A stretch of 64,000 bases of DNA, taken from the NCBI GenBank assembly GCA_046349915.1, contig JAXMBL010000003.1, positions 496,001-560,000 of the forward strand, given 5' to 3'. This DNA is from CAIXSC01 sp046349915 (GTDB taxonomy: Bacteria; Planctomycetota; Planctomycetia; Pirellulales; Pirellulaceae). Below the pieces are notes generated by a model. The model made no database searches and was not told the DNA's origin. It saw only the letters and a list, made by a program, of their open reading frames with translations. This document shows, in pieces, positions 51,701-59,950 of the stretch (the stretch's first letter is position 1; each line of letters begins with the position of its first letter). A program made the translations under genes and the position numbers.

Positions 51701-52120
51701 CACGCGATGGTTCTTGTCCACCAACAGATTGCTCGGCTTCACATCGCCATGCACGATCCCATTTTCGTGCATGTACTGCAGCGCATGGAGCGTGTAGGTC
51801 AAGGTCATTCGCAAATCGTTCAAGTCGATAGGCCGGCCCGCCAGCAGCGCCTGCAGACTTCCTTGCATCAACTCCAGCACCAACCAGCCGCGCTCCCGCA
51901 CGATGTCGTAGATCATCATGATGTGCGGATGTTCGAGCGATGCGAGCAGTTGAGCTTCCTGCCAGTAACGCTCCAATTGACGCGGGTCTTGCAGGAACTG
52001 TGGATGGATCTGCTTGATCGCCACCTCGCGTCCCAATTCACGGTCTCGCGCGCGATACACCGTGGCGTAATCGCCCGCGGCGATTTGTTGCGTGATTTCG
52101 AAGCGGAGTTGCGGTTCCAT
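48761..52120 (-). CDS. Receptor-like Ser/Thr kinase fused to EF-hand-bearing caspase-like domain
   Basis: A 1119-residue protein. Kinase domain 1-275: Lys36 in VAIKQI, HGDVKPSN (D126), DFG at 144-146 and APEV; the glycine loop is weak (AAGDYATV) and HRD reads HGD, so activity may be altered. A membrane helix at about 299-317 (WLAIGAFIFSTTLSLSVAFW) is followed by four beta modules with the motif DLxPxDxVxxxY (about 320-690). A caspase-like domain starts near 695: H740 in YFVGHG and C790 in LLLDTCHD form the dyad, and D859-ANRDGRISVAE-870 is a canonical EF-hand loop. The C-terminal ~200 residues are helical. Kinase inside, caspase outside is the expected topology. Confidence 0.88.
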   Translation of the reverse strand: MEPQLRFEITQQIAAGDYATVYRARDRELGREVAIKQIHPQFLQDPRQLERYWQEAQLLASLEHPHIMMIYDIVRERGWLVLELMQGSLQALLAGRPIDLNDLRMTLTYTLHALQYMHENGIVHGDVKPSNLLVDKNHRVKLGDFGIARRVKGEHGSVVKGTTKYMAPEVVSDQFGPVGPHSDLYSLGFSAFEMMCGENFATLFPGLHMFGRDEQVSWMMWHSAPDRRLPEIDRVLQGVPGDLAYVIQRMTEKDPAKRYRTAAEVLEDLRRGVTAETALTLEQQEAAARAERQAKRKRWLAIGAFIFSTTLSLSVAFWPEEKPLPPPPPAIVLPTAGVIEQIELDRGLFFLKPAEEGDNPQGVTFDFDNDRVYLNDQRVQLADLQPNDSVTLKYLQSDGVEFKEIYAVRALTNETAGEVASVDVGKASLQLAAVEGAEPPAPWYVPEGTPILINNEAKSLGRVYTLGDLRPTDRVRVTHVESEEGKMVVRSVSALRTLNVQGVVVTRNPQQSRMVIDANGPSGSVVKTTFLVAPKVLVTINGRELAGDAPLTIADLNPGDRVAITYDTVAHRIEASRDVKVSGSIADINHTQRIFKVAGADPGKVLEFALAPNCEIVGSKQETIEFDFLMRGDLVDIDYEPLNMAQYQAVRIAARPAVDARSWAIVIGQSQYDDAKLPALPQADLSAKAVVAALRDRYRVPPEQLLEIQNGSRLQIDQGLDAFLAKVPAEAQLLLYFVGHGVIDPSAGATLAAKELDVARVNDTGLPLKGVVKKLEGCAAREKILLLDTCHDVAGLDPKLEPSAAELAEAAKDKPTRPVSTNVLVIAACDKGQRGQAGPAGSPGVFGGAIARGFAGESDANRDGRISVAELLDYLPRALSATGKPQTAVVFKPDARPPRLTEPARDAVTKMLRNLRASRFDESFANDFLGSQGLAPREPDLPIAFGLVLLRHNRLPLSRTTLERVRLEHPKSPVAHQAIAWQDFLQGGRLAEGIAALQQMVTTLPDTTLEPGAEPYVRYALQFAGSLRQYALSAPDTPLTRTDVEGLDRAVLARGDAAKEAYRQGVESAREALAKIDAELAEATPDRRPSLMLDRKRVTYYATLNYTTIADFMRHRLDE

Positions 52121-52136
52121 GCCAGTCGTTCCCGCG

Positions 52137-53609
52137 TCAATCGGTCAAGAGAATCGAAATGAGGGCTTCCAAGTGGCGATCGCTCGGACTTCCCGCCGGA
52201 GGATCGGGCGAGTCAATCATGCCAGTCACCCCCGTGGACTTGTTTTTACTCTCCGACTTCAGGATGTCGAGTACCTCGCGGTAAAGCCGCTTCTCCTCAT
52301 CCCGATCCCCCTTCTGATAAGCCTGAAGAGCGAGTCGAATTTTGGACTGATATGGGGCGAGCGGCGGCACGACGCCCACATAATTCGCCTGCAAAGCCGC
52401 TCGTGCCGAATTGTGCGAACCCCGCTCATAATGCACGTTCAAGTCGCTATCGACGAACAACAAGGCCATCGAGACGGAAATGCTGAACCCAAATACGACC
52501 AGCATCAGCCAGGGCGGCGACGTCTTGGGCTTGGCGACCGCTTCTTCCTGCGCCTTTTCGACATCCGTCAATAACAGCTCGGGCAACTTCCCGTCCGCTC
52601 CCAGCGAGACCTTGAGCGCCGTCGGGTCCGCCGCAATAAATCTCGCCGTCTGAATCGTACGCGGCGCGGGATGAGCCGGCGGCGGAGGAACGGGTAACGC
52701 CGGTCCTAGTGGAGGTGCGCCAGAGAGCGATGAACCAGGAAAAGGCGGGCCAGGGGGAGGGACGCTGGGGAGCGGGGGACTGGCGACTCCAGTTCCGCCA
52801 CTCAAGGGAGTCGCGGTGGTCGGACGAGCTCCCGTGGGTCGGCGCTCGCCCCGCGGCGGCGGCGGCGGACTAACGGGCGTCAAGCCCAGCGGCGTGGGAC
52901 CCGCCGCGGGCGCCGATGGCGGCTTCAATGTCGCTGTCGATGCAGTCGCTGAACCGCCGCGAGCGACTGGCGGCGGCGTGGTCATCGCCGCCGGCCCGGC
53001 GGCGGCGCCCGCCCCCGTCAGATTCGCCGCGCTCGGCTTCGCGCCCGCAGGGAAGGGCGAGGCGGGAGGGGGAGGAACTTGGGGTAAAGAACTTCCTGCC
53101 GCCTGCGGAGGTAAAGCGGTCGGAGGCAGCAAGGGAACAGGCAACGCTGCGGGAACTGGTATGGGAGGCAAGGCGGCAGGTGGTAGTGCAGCAGGTGGCA
53201 AGGCAGCAGGTGGCAAGGCAGCAGGGGGCAAGGCAGCAGGGGGCAGCACGGAGGGAGGTAGCACCGGCATGCTGCTTGACGGTCCGCTCGCACTTGCACT
53301 CGCCGTGCTCGGAGGACTCAAGAGCGACGGCGCGCGGGTGGGCGCCAACGGAGAACCAACTGCTGTCGGTGACGCCGCTGTCTGTGGTGCTGATGCAGGG
53401 GCTGTCGAGGAAGGAACAGCAGACGAGGCGTCAGGCGGTCCCATTCCCGGCGGATACAAGTTGGCTCGATTCATCGACGACTCCGGCGCGGCGCTCGCCG
53501 GTCCTCCCCATTTTTCGCCGCATTCCGGGCAACGAATCGCGATCCCTGTCTGCAATACAGGGACCTCGAACGTGGCTCGGCAATTACGGCAGTGAATCGC
53601 AACCGACAT
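52137..53609 (-). CDS. Zinc-ribbon proline-rich membrane protein
   Basis: A 490-residue protein. CRNC and CPEC (residues 7-30, HCRNCRATFEVP...RCPECGEKW) form an N-terminal zinc ribbon. Then comes a very Pro/Ala-rich arm of about 300 residues, including pentapeptide repeats (ALPPA units) coded by tandem 15-bp repeats near 53170-53250. A membrane helix (WLMLVVFGFSISVSMALLFV) precedes a helical region ending HLEALISILLTD. The gene lies 3 bp after tadC and 16 bp before the kinase gene, so it belongs to the Tad operon. Function unknown. Confidence 0.78.
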   Translation of the reverse strand: MSVAIHCRNCRATFEVPVLQTGIAIRCPECGEKWGGPASAAPESSMNRANLYPPGMGPPDASSAVPSSTAPASAPQTAASPTAVGSPLAPTRAPSLLSPPSTASASASGPSSSMPVLPPSVLPPAALPPAALPPAALPPAALPPAALPPIPVPAALPVPLLPPTALPPQAAGSSLPQVPPPPASPFPAGAKPSAANLTGAGAAAGPAAMTTPPPVARGGSATASTATLKPPSAPAAGPTPLGLTPVSPPPPPRGERRPTGARPTTATPLSGGTGVASPPLPSVPPPGPPFPGSSLSGAPPLGPALPVPPPPAHPAPRTIQTARFIAADPTALKVSLGADGKLPELLLTDVEKAQEEAVAKPKTSPPWLMLVVFGFSISVSMALLFVDSDLNVHYERGSHNSARAALQANYVGVVPPLAPYQSKIRLALQAYQKGDRDEEKRLYREVLDILKSESKNKSTGVTGMIDSPDPPAGSPSDRHLEALISILLTD

Positions 53610-53612
53610 GAC

Positions 53613-54533
53613 TCAAAGTCCAAATCCGTTGTAAAGGTAACCCAGCAGGAACGGGCCCAGGATGATCAGCACCGTCGCGGCCATCACGAGAATGCCCGGC
53701 AGCAACATCTGCACTCCCGCCTCATTCGCAATCGTCTCCGCTCGCTGGCTCCGTTTCACTCGCAGCACGTCGGCTTGCGTGCGAAAGATGTGCGACAGCG
53801 GCGTGCCCAATTGCTCGCTTTGGATGATCGACCCCACGATGCTTGCTATTTCGTCGTCATTTAACCGACGACGCATATTGTCGAACGCCTCGGTCCTTGC
53901 TTTTCCCATGTTCATGTCCGCCAGCACTCGACCAAACTCCACCGCCGCCGGGTGATCGCCGAACTCGCGTACCGCTTGCTCGAGCGCATGGAGAAAACTC
54001 GAGCCCGCTTCCATCAACAACGTCACCAGATCCAGCATGAACGGCAAGCGACGCTTGATCATCAGCAAGCGTCGTTGAGCCATGCGAGTGAGTCGCAGGC
54101 GGAACCACCACATCGTGACGAAGGTCAACAGCAAGGCCAGCATCAAGCCGGGCGCTTCGAGATACTCGTAGCACATGTAAAAGTAAAAAGGCGAAACGAA
54201 CAAACTCAAAATCTGTTGCTTCGCCAAATACTCTTCGGGCAGCCAGTACCGCGGCAGACCCGCCGCCGAGATCTCTCGCTGCACTTCCAGCAGCCGCGGC
54301 CCCCAGGCGGCTCGATTCAACAAACCGAATCCGCGCACGATGGGTTGGAGGATGCGATAGAGCGGGTCGGCTTGCCGCAGCGCGTTGATACGGCTGACGT
54401 CGTAACGCCATTCATCGCCTTGTTTCAGATCCTCGACCGCCAACGCGTGCAGCACCCACCAAGCGATGACGCCAAGTCCGGCGCCCGCTAAAGTGCAGGC
54501 CAACAGCGCGAGTGGGTCATGCAGCAGGCTCAC
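53613..54533 (-). CDS. tadC: TadC-like type II secretion F-family protein
   Basis: A 306-residue inner-membrane platform protein. FMLDLVTLLMEAGSSFLHAL with EQAVREFGDHPAAVEFGRVL (roughly 160-200) is the T2SSF core, followed by DEIASIVGSIIQSEQLGTPL and SHIFRTQADVLR. Four membrane helices. Together with TadB it should form the Tad pilus platform around the TadA ATPase. It lies 86 bp downstream of tadB. Confidence 0.92.
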   Translation of the reverse strand: MSLLHDPLALLACTLAGAGLGVIAWWVLHALAVEDLKQGDEWRYDVSRINALRQADPLYRILQPIVRGFGLLNRAAWGPRLLEVQREISAAGLPRYWLPEEYLAKQQILSLFVSPFYFYMCYEYLEAPGLMLALLLTFVTMWWFRLRLTRMAQRRLLMIKRRLPFMLDLVTLLMEAGSSFLHALEQAVREFGDHPAAVEFGRVLADMNMGKARTEAFDNMRRRLNDDEIASIVGSIIQSEQLGTPLSHIFRTQADVLRVKRSQRAETIANEAGVQMLLPGILVMAATVLIILGPFLLGYLYNGFGL

Positions 54534-54619
54534 GATGCAATTCTCCGCAAGGCACTCTCAGGTTTTTCGGGCGTCCACATCAGGGGCGACAACATGCAGG
54601 CTCTCTCTGTTTCCGCGAA

Positions 54620-55465
54620 TTAAATGTCGGCGCTCAAAATCTTCACCGCCCAAAAGTACGCACCCATGTTCAGCACCGCGCAGATCGACAACAACAACTG
54701 GCCGGGAAAAGTGATGAACAGCAGGCGAGTATTCTCGGGGTCTAGATAGAAGTAAGTGACTAAGATGAAGGCCGGGACGATCGCCATGTAAACGGCCGAC
54801 TTCCGCGCTTGAGCCGTCTCGGCTCGCACCTTGCGTTCCAACCGCTGCAACTCGACCACCGACCGCGAAATCCGTTCGACCGTTTCATTCAGCCGCCCGC
54901 CGCTCTCGCGACTGGCCAACAGCGCCGCCGCGAACAACAAGAAGTTCTCGCTGCGCAGCCGCTCCTTCGCCTCGGTCAGCGTGCGTTCCAGCGGCTTGCC
55001 CAGGTTGTACTCTCCCACGATCTGCTGGAATTCCTGATGGATCGGACGAGGGCACTCTTGAGCCAGCAACTCCAGAGACTGGGCCAGCGACAAGCCGGCT
55101 CGCACTCCGTTCGAGAACATCACCATCGCGTCGGCCAACTGATCCTCGATCTTTTGTCGACGGCGGGCGGCGAGTCGGCGGATGAGGTACCACGGTCCGG
55201 CGAGCAGCAGCATGGCGGAGAAGGTTGCGAGCACCCACAGGTCAAGTCCAAGCCAAAGGATGAAATACAACGCGCCGACGATCGCCACCCAAGTGATGAC
55301 CCAACGACGCAGATGGGGCGTCGTAAACCGGAGACTCCGCAGTCGCTCGCCCAAGTCCTCGACGGTGAAGTCGAGCAGTCGCGCGGCAGCGCCTTGGCCC
55401 GCCCAACTGGCGACCGCCACGCACATGCCCATGGCAAGGTTGCAGATCAGCATTCCCGTGTCCAT
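54620..55465 (-). CDS. tadB: TadB-like type II secretion F-family protein
   Basis: A 281-residue inner-membrane protein. KIEDQLADAMVMFSNGVRAG with LSLAQSLELLAQECPRPI and FLLFAAALLASRESGGRLNE are the T2SSF core; helices lie before and after. It pairs with TadC in the platform. The gene begins 102 bp downstream of the FHA-TadA gene and precedes tadC in the same operon. Confidence 0.92.
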   Translation of the reverse strand: MDTGMLICNLAMGMCVAVASWAGQGAAARLLDFTVEDLGERLRSLRFTTPHLRRWVITWVAIVGALYFILWLGLDLWVLATFSAMLLLAGPWYLIRRLAARRRQKIEDQLADAMVMFSNGVRAGLSLAQSLELLAQECPRPIHQEFQQIVGEYNLGKPLERTLTEAKERLRSENFLLFAAALLASRESGGRLNETVERISRSVVELQRLERKVRAETAQARKSAVYMAIVPAFILVTYFYLDPENTRLLFITFPGQLLLSICAVLNMGAYFWAVKILSADI

Positions 55466-55567
55466 GCTTCAGTTCGCTCCTCGACTCCCTCAAATCCTCG
55501 CGACCAACATTACCTGACTGACTTGCTTGCTCCGTGAGCCATCATCTCCCGCGGCACTCGACCTCGC

Positions 55568-57466
55568 TCACTCGCTGGGCGCCGCGCCATACAAGAATTT
55601 GGGTTCCAGCAGTTGTTTGGCGACCAGGTTATCGAGGAACGCCGGCAGGTAGCCGGTGGGCTCCAAGGATTTACCGTTGCGCCGATTGAAAATATCGATA
55701 ATCACGACTTCATGAGTATCGGGATCCATGCCACAGACCTCCGCGATTTGCGTCACCAACCGTTTGCCGTTGGGCTGGCGATCAATGTGCACAATCAGGT
55801 GAATCGCCGACGCGATCTGGCGATGGAGCGATACGATCGGCAGCTCGGCCGCCATCAACATCAAGATCTCGAGCCGCGAGACGACTTCCTTCGCGCTGTT
55901 GGCATGGACCGTGGTCATCGAACCTTCGTGACCCGTGTTCATGGCCTGTATCATGTCGAGCGATTCGCCGCCCCGGCATTCGCCGACGATGATCCGGTCG
56001 GGACGCATGCGGAGCGAGTTCTTCACGAGGTCGCGAATCGTGTATTCCCCCGTCCCTTCGACGTTCGCCGGTTTGGCTTCCAGCGTCACGACATGCTCTT
56101 GATGCAACCGCAATTCCGACGTGTCCTCGATCGTGATGATCCGTTCCTTATACGGGACGAAGCCGCTCAGCACGTTCAGCATCGTCGTCTTGCCAGAACC
56201 TGTGCCGCCGCTGATCAAGATGCTGCGGCGATCAATCACGCAGGCTCGCAGGAATGTCGCGGCCGCTCGCGTGATCGAACCAAACTCGATCAAGTCGTCC
56301 ATCGTCAGCCGCTGAATCGGGAACTTGCGGATGGTGAGGCAAGGCCCATTGACCGCGAGCGGCGGAATGATCGCGTTGACTCGCGAACCATCGGGCAGGC
56401 GAGCGTCGACAAGCGGCTGGCTCTTGTCGATGCGCCGTCCCACCTGCGCCACGATTCGCTCGATGATCGACTCCGTCACTTTATCCGAAATGAAACGCCT
56501 GCCCGACTTCTCGATCACCCCGTCCCGCTCGACGAAGATCTGGTCGCTCTTGACGACCATGATTTCACTGATCGTCGGCGCTCGCAGTAAATCCTGCAGC
56601 GGACCAAATCCGAACACGATGTCCTTCAAGTCCTTCTTGAGCATTCGCAGCACGACGTAGCGACGCAACTCCTGATGCAAATGCGGTCGGAGCAGTTGAA
56701 ACGTATCGCTGAACTTCTCTTCGACGCGGTGGATCTTCGAACTGATATCGGGGAGTTTCTCCAGTTGCAGTTTCTCTCGCAGAAACTGCAACAACCCATG
56801 CAACTCCGTCTCGCGTTCGGGCACCAGCGTCGCCGGCACGTCAAACTCGTTGGTCGTCAACGACGCGAGGTCGAAGATGCCGTCCTCTTCCGTCTCCATG
56901 ATCAACTGATTGATTGCGAGATCGCGCAAGGCCAGGCCCGACATTTCCTCGAGCACCGCTTCGTTCTCCTTGCGGAACACCTGCAAGTCGCGGCAGACAT
57001 CCTCGATGTTGTTCTCCAACAACAGGATGCTCTCTTTCCTCCCACCTCGAGTATGCTCCAATTCGTAAAGATCGAGTCGTTCCAGGAGCTTCTTGTGAAG
57101 CCGCAGTTCGAGGTCGGCGACGAGCTTTCGCAGGTGGGCTTCGAGTTCCTGGCGAGTGATGGTGGTGACGGAGTCTGCTTCAAAACTCAACGTGTACGGC
57201 CAAATGCGCACCTTGACCGTGGGCGGAAACTTGACTCGCTCGCCCCCCAGCACTTCGTTGTCGCCCACCAGGCAACTGTTCACGCCGACGTTTTCGAGTT
57301 CCAGTTCACTTGGGCCAAGTAGCCGGACGACGGCATGACAGCGAGAGACGAGCGGGCTGCGCAGCACCACCTCGTTCGTCGTATCGCGGCCGATTCGCAT
57401 CGAACCGCCGTTAAACTCGACGACCGATCGACGGCTCTCGTTGATCTTGTTGAACCAGATTCTCAT
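55568..57466 (-). CDS. tadA: FHA domain-TadA/CpaF secretion ATPase fusion
   Basis: About 632 residues. ATG at 57466 (MRIWFNKINESRRSVVEFNG) is preferred; a GTG at 57532 would add 22 basic residues. An N-terminal FHA domain (MRIGRDTTNEVVLRSPLVSR, CHAVV) has the GR, SR and H residues needed to bind phosphothreonine. A helical coiled segment follows, then the CpaF/TadA ATPase: GGTGSGKTT (Walker A), ITIEDTSELRL, VGECRGGESLDMIQAMNTGH and HANSAKE (His box). It powers the Tad pilus. Fusing FHA directly to the motor is unusual; FHA is more often seen with CpaE or separate proteins. Confidence 0.94.
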   Translation of the reverse strand: MRIWFNKINESRRSVVEFNGGSMRIGRDTTNEVVLRSPLVSRCHAVVRLLGPSELELENVGVNSCLVGDNEVLGGERVKFPPTVKVRIWPYTLSFEADSVTTITRQELEAHLRKLVADLELRLHKKLLERLDLYELEHTRGGRKESILLLENNIEDVCRDLQVFRKENEAVLEEMSGLALRDLAINQLIMETEEDGIFDLASLTTNEFDVPATLVPERETELHGLLQFLREKLQLEKLPDISSKIHRVEEKFSDTFQLLRPHLHQELRRYVVLRMLKKDLKDIVFGFGPLQDLLRAPTISEIMVVKSDQIFVERDGVIEKSGRRFISDKVTESIIERIVAQVGRRIDKSQPLVDARLPDGSRVNAIIPPLAVNGPCLTIRKFPIQRLTMDDLIEFGSITRAAATFLRACVIDRRSILISGGTGSGKTTMLNVLSGFVPYKERIITIEDTSELRLHQEHVVTLEAKPANVEGTGEYTIRDLVKNSLRMRPDRIIVGECRGGESLDMIQAMNTGHEGSMTTVHANSAKEVVSRLEILMLMAAELPIVSLHRQIASAIHLIVHIDRQPNGKRLVTQIAEVCGMDPDTHEVVIIDIFNRRNGKSLEPTGYLPAFLDNLVAKQLLEPKFLYGAAPSE

Positions 57467-57541
57467 CGCACGCTTCCCGCTGAACTTACCGCCGCACTTA
57501 CCGCCGCGACCGCGGCCGCTTTTTTCGGTCACGCTCGCCCG

Positions 57542-58330
57542 CTAGGAACCTTCCCGCGGATGCAACACAACGCCGATCCCCTGATTGCTCGAACGCCGAG
57601 ACAGTTCCAGCAGGCGGAGCGCCTTCGCCTCCATGCGCGGATCGGCATCGGTTCCTTCGTTGCGGACGTAGATGCCCAGTTCGAAATCGTTCATGCTGCG
57701 GCCCACGACCGCTTTACTCACCTCGGCGCTTCCCAAGCGACTGCCGACGGCCGCGATGGTGAATGGGCCGATCAGTTCGACGCCCGGCGCCTCCACTCGA
57801 TTCGCGACCCTCTCATCGTCGTCATCGGACGATGGGGCGGGCGCGCCGCCGCCGGGCGGCAGAGCGGGGCGGACGGCGGGAGTCGGGGCTCGATTCGCGG
57901 GAACCGAGAATGTCACCTTGTCGCCAGGGTTGACCAGATCGGGGACGAAGCTGCGATTGTCGACCGCGATCCAGACCAACAGTTGCCCGCGGCTCAGTTT
58001 CAGTTCTGGGGGAGGAGTGCGGTAATCTTCGCGTCGCAGTAGCTCGCCCCCCTGATAAGGTCGAATCGCGCGAATGCCTTTAACCGTCTCCAAATCTTGC
58101 CACAGGTAGACGAACTTGCGCAGGTTGCCGACGTGCATCTCCGGAATCCGCACCTCGACCAAATCCTCTTCCTTCAGCGGATCGCCCGGCCGCAGTTTGG
58201 CCTCTTCGCTCAAGCCAATGAACGACACGGTTTTTACGTGTCGAGTTTTATTGTCGAGATAGACATAGTTGAGCGTGGCGCCCAATAGACCCAACAACAA
58301 GGCTACCACGATACCCGCCGCGCCCTTCAT
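57542..58330 (-). CDS. cpaB: CpaB/RcpC-like Flp pilus assembly protein
   Basis: A 262-residue periplasmic protein. ATG at 58330 is chosen for GGGAGGGGCGGCAA upstream; a start 11 codons earlier is possible. Membrane anchor GAAGIVVALLLGLLGATLNY, then SAF-like domain (GDPLKEEDLVEVRIPEMHVG, PYQGGELLRREDYR) and a second region with VGRSMNDFELGIYVRNEG. The Pro/Ala-rich insert near 165-190 is not typical. In the family it stabilises the secretin and pilus. It lies 91 bp after the first gene of the operon and 75 bp before the ATPase gene. Confidence 0.88.
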   Translation of the reverse strand: MKGAAGIVVALLLGLLGATLNYVYLDNKTRHVKTVSFIGLSEEAKLRPGDPLKEEDLVEVRIPEMHVGNLRKFVYLWQDLETVKGIRAIRPYQGGELLRREDYRTPPPELKLSRGQLLVWIAVDNRSFVPDLVNPGDKVTFSVPANRAPTPAVRPALPPGGGAPAPSSDDDDERVANRVEAPGVELIGPFTIAAVGSRLGSAEVSKAVVGRSMNDFELGIYVRNEGTDADPRMEAKALRLLELSRRSSNQGIGVVLHPREGS

Positions 58331-58420
58331 TTGCCGCCCCTCCCGTCGCTCGTCGCGAGTCATTGCGGGCGTCCCACGGCCGACGAACGGGCCGCGTTGG
58401 GAACGCCACTCTTCTCTATC

Positions 58421-59533
58421 CTACTGTCCCGCCGCCGATGGGGACACGATCAGCATGGCCCTTAAGGTTCCCGTTCTCTCTAAAATCACTTGAACCTCCG
58501 CCTCTCGCATGGTCGCCTGGGGGCCGGCTGGTCCCTGTTTTTTGCTGGTGGGAGGCGTCATGCCCGAGGTTTTCGACCCTGCCGGCCACGCCTGTCGCCC
58601 CTCGAAACTCCAGGTGTATCTGCGATTCCAACTTTGCCCCAGTTTTTGCCAAGGGGAAGCCTTGGCCGAGTTGCCCTCTTGGGAATCGGTTAAGTCGTTG
58701 TCAGCAGACACGTTGGGACTCCCTTGCCAGCCCTGGTCGGCGAACCAACGATCGAACGCCTCACGCCAACGGTCCGGCGTGCCAGAACCGACGTAAGCGA
58801 TCCGAGCTCCTCCATCCACGGTGCGAATCGAAAGCGAGCGTTGACCATTCGGCAATTGCGGCCAGGATTGAGTCGCCTCGGAGGAGATTCCGTCACTTCG
58901 CGAGGGACGCCAAGTGAACCAACCCCAGCGAGTCGTGGGGGACGGTGCTGGAGTCGAGTCGCTTTCCGCTGGCGTTTCCATCTGCTCGGGCAGCAACAAC
59001 CCCCAAGCCAACACCCGCCGACGCGCCGCGGGCAATCGCTCCGACCCGCTCACCGCCACCGCCATTGGCACTGGGCGAACGATCACATAAGTGCTCCAGC
59101 GATTGCCAGCCGTCGAACGTGGTTTCTCGCCCTGAAGTAACGCCAACAGTCGTTGCTCGGCTGGCCCCGGTTTGCGCTCGGACGCGTCGGCCAGCGCCGC
59201 CGCTCGCTCACATTCTCTCGCCAAAACGTCGACCGCCTTCTCGGCCTTTCCTTCCACAACCCCATGGCCGAACGCGAACGGCAGTTCGCCAAACCGCAAC
59301 TCCTCCGAGGTCCCCGGCAATCCCAAGGGATCGTCGAGCGTCAAGGCGGCCGGTGCTCCAGCGCTGTCAGGCCGTCCCAACGCCAGGGGCGTCGGGTCGA
59401 CATACCACCACTGCAAAACTTCGCGTCCCAAGGCGATGGCGACGACAATCACAATGCCGGACACCAGCAGGTTACTCGCCCATTGACCCCAACGGCGAGC
59501 GAATTGTCCAAAACCACTGGGAGCATCGGACAT
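58421..59533 (-). CDS. Single-helix membrane protein heading the Tad operon, unknown
   Basis: A 370-residue protein. One membrane helix near the N-terminus (NLLVSGIVIVVAIALGREVL) and a long extracytoplasmic part without a recognised domain. WSTYVIVRPVPMAVAVSGSE and RRVLAWGLLLPEQME look like a compact beta-alpha domain; the middle and C-terminus (from about residue 190) are Ser/Pro/Gln-rich. Its position at the head of the operon suggests a Tad-specific assembly protein. It is neither TadE nor TadF by sequence. Confidence 0.68.
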   Translation of the reverse strand: MSDAPSGFGQFARRWGQWASNLLVSGIVIVVAIALGREVLQWWYVDPTPLALGRPDSAGAPAALTLDDPLGLPGTSEELRFGELPFAFGHGVVEGKAEKAVDVLARECERAAALADASERKPGPAEQRLLALLQGEKPRSTAGNRWSTYVIVRPVPMAVAVSGSERLPAARRRVLAWGLLLPEQMETPAESDSTPAPSPTTRWGWFTWRPSRSDGISSEATQSWPQLPNGQRSLSIRTVDGGARIAYVGSGTPDRWREAFDRWFADQGWQGSPNVSADNDLTDSQEGNSAKASPWQKLGQSWNRRYTWSFEGRQAWPAGSKTSGMTPPTSKKQGPAGPQATMREAEVQVILERTGTLRAMLIVSPSAAGQ

Positions 59534-59950
59534 GTGGAATGACTCCCCAACCAGGCTACCAACGGGTGCGAACGCTTCCGTGATGCGAATTCAAGCAGGT
59601 AACGCAGAGAAATCAGGGAATGACTACCAAACAAGCCGACGCCGAACGGCGAAATGAGGAATAGAAGGGGGCGATCCCGAAATCACTAACCCCTATTCAT
59701 CTCAGGATGTATTACGCACCCTTTCGTCACGAGTCGGTCTCAGAAAATCGAGTCCTCTGGCTTCAGCCCTAATTTAGTCGATGCCGACCGCCGAGGGAAA
59801 TCGACCGTTCACGACCGGCCCTCAGACTGAGTGGAATCGCGTGACCGACCGTTTGCGTTGACTCGCCCTCAGAGAACTGCCATATTGCAGGCGACGCGGA
59901 TCGATGTCAAAGCCTTGTCGGATTAAGGGCGGCAATCCGGGAGCGCCGTG
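59534..59950. other. Divergent intergenic region, 417 bp
   Basis: Must contain the promoter of the Tad operon and of the HEAT-like membrane protein. No repeat family of this window occurs here. No gene or RNA is supported. Confidence 0.5.

Noticed and set aside
48761..52120. Kinase-caspase gene as part of an antiphage defence island
   Set aside because: Caspase-like proteins do occur in defence systems, but the neighbours are Tad secretion genes and no other defence gene was seen.
50933..52162. 409-codon plus-strand frame
   Set aside because: Antisense to the kinase domain, His/Gln-rich, no recognisable fold.
55613..56590. 325-codon plus-strand frame
   Set aside because: Antisense to the TadA ATPase with intact Walker motifs.
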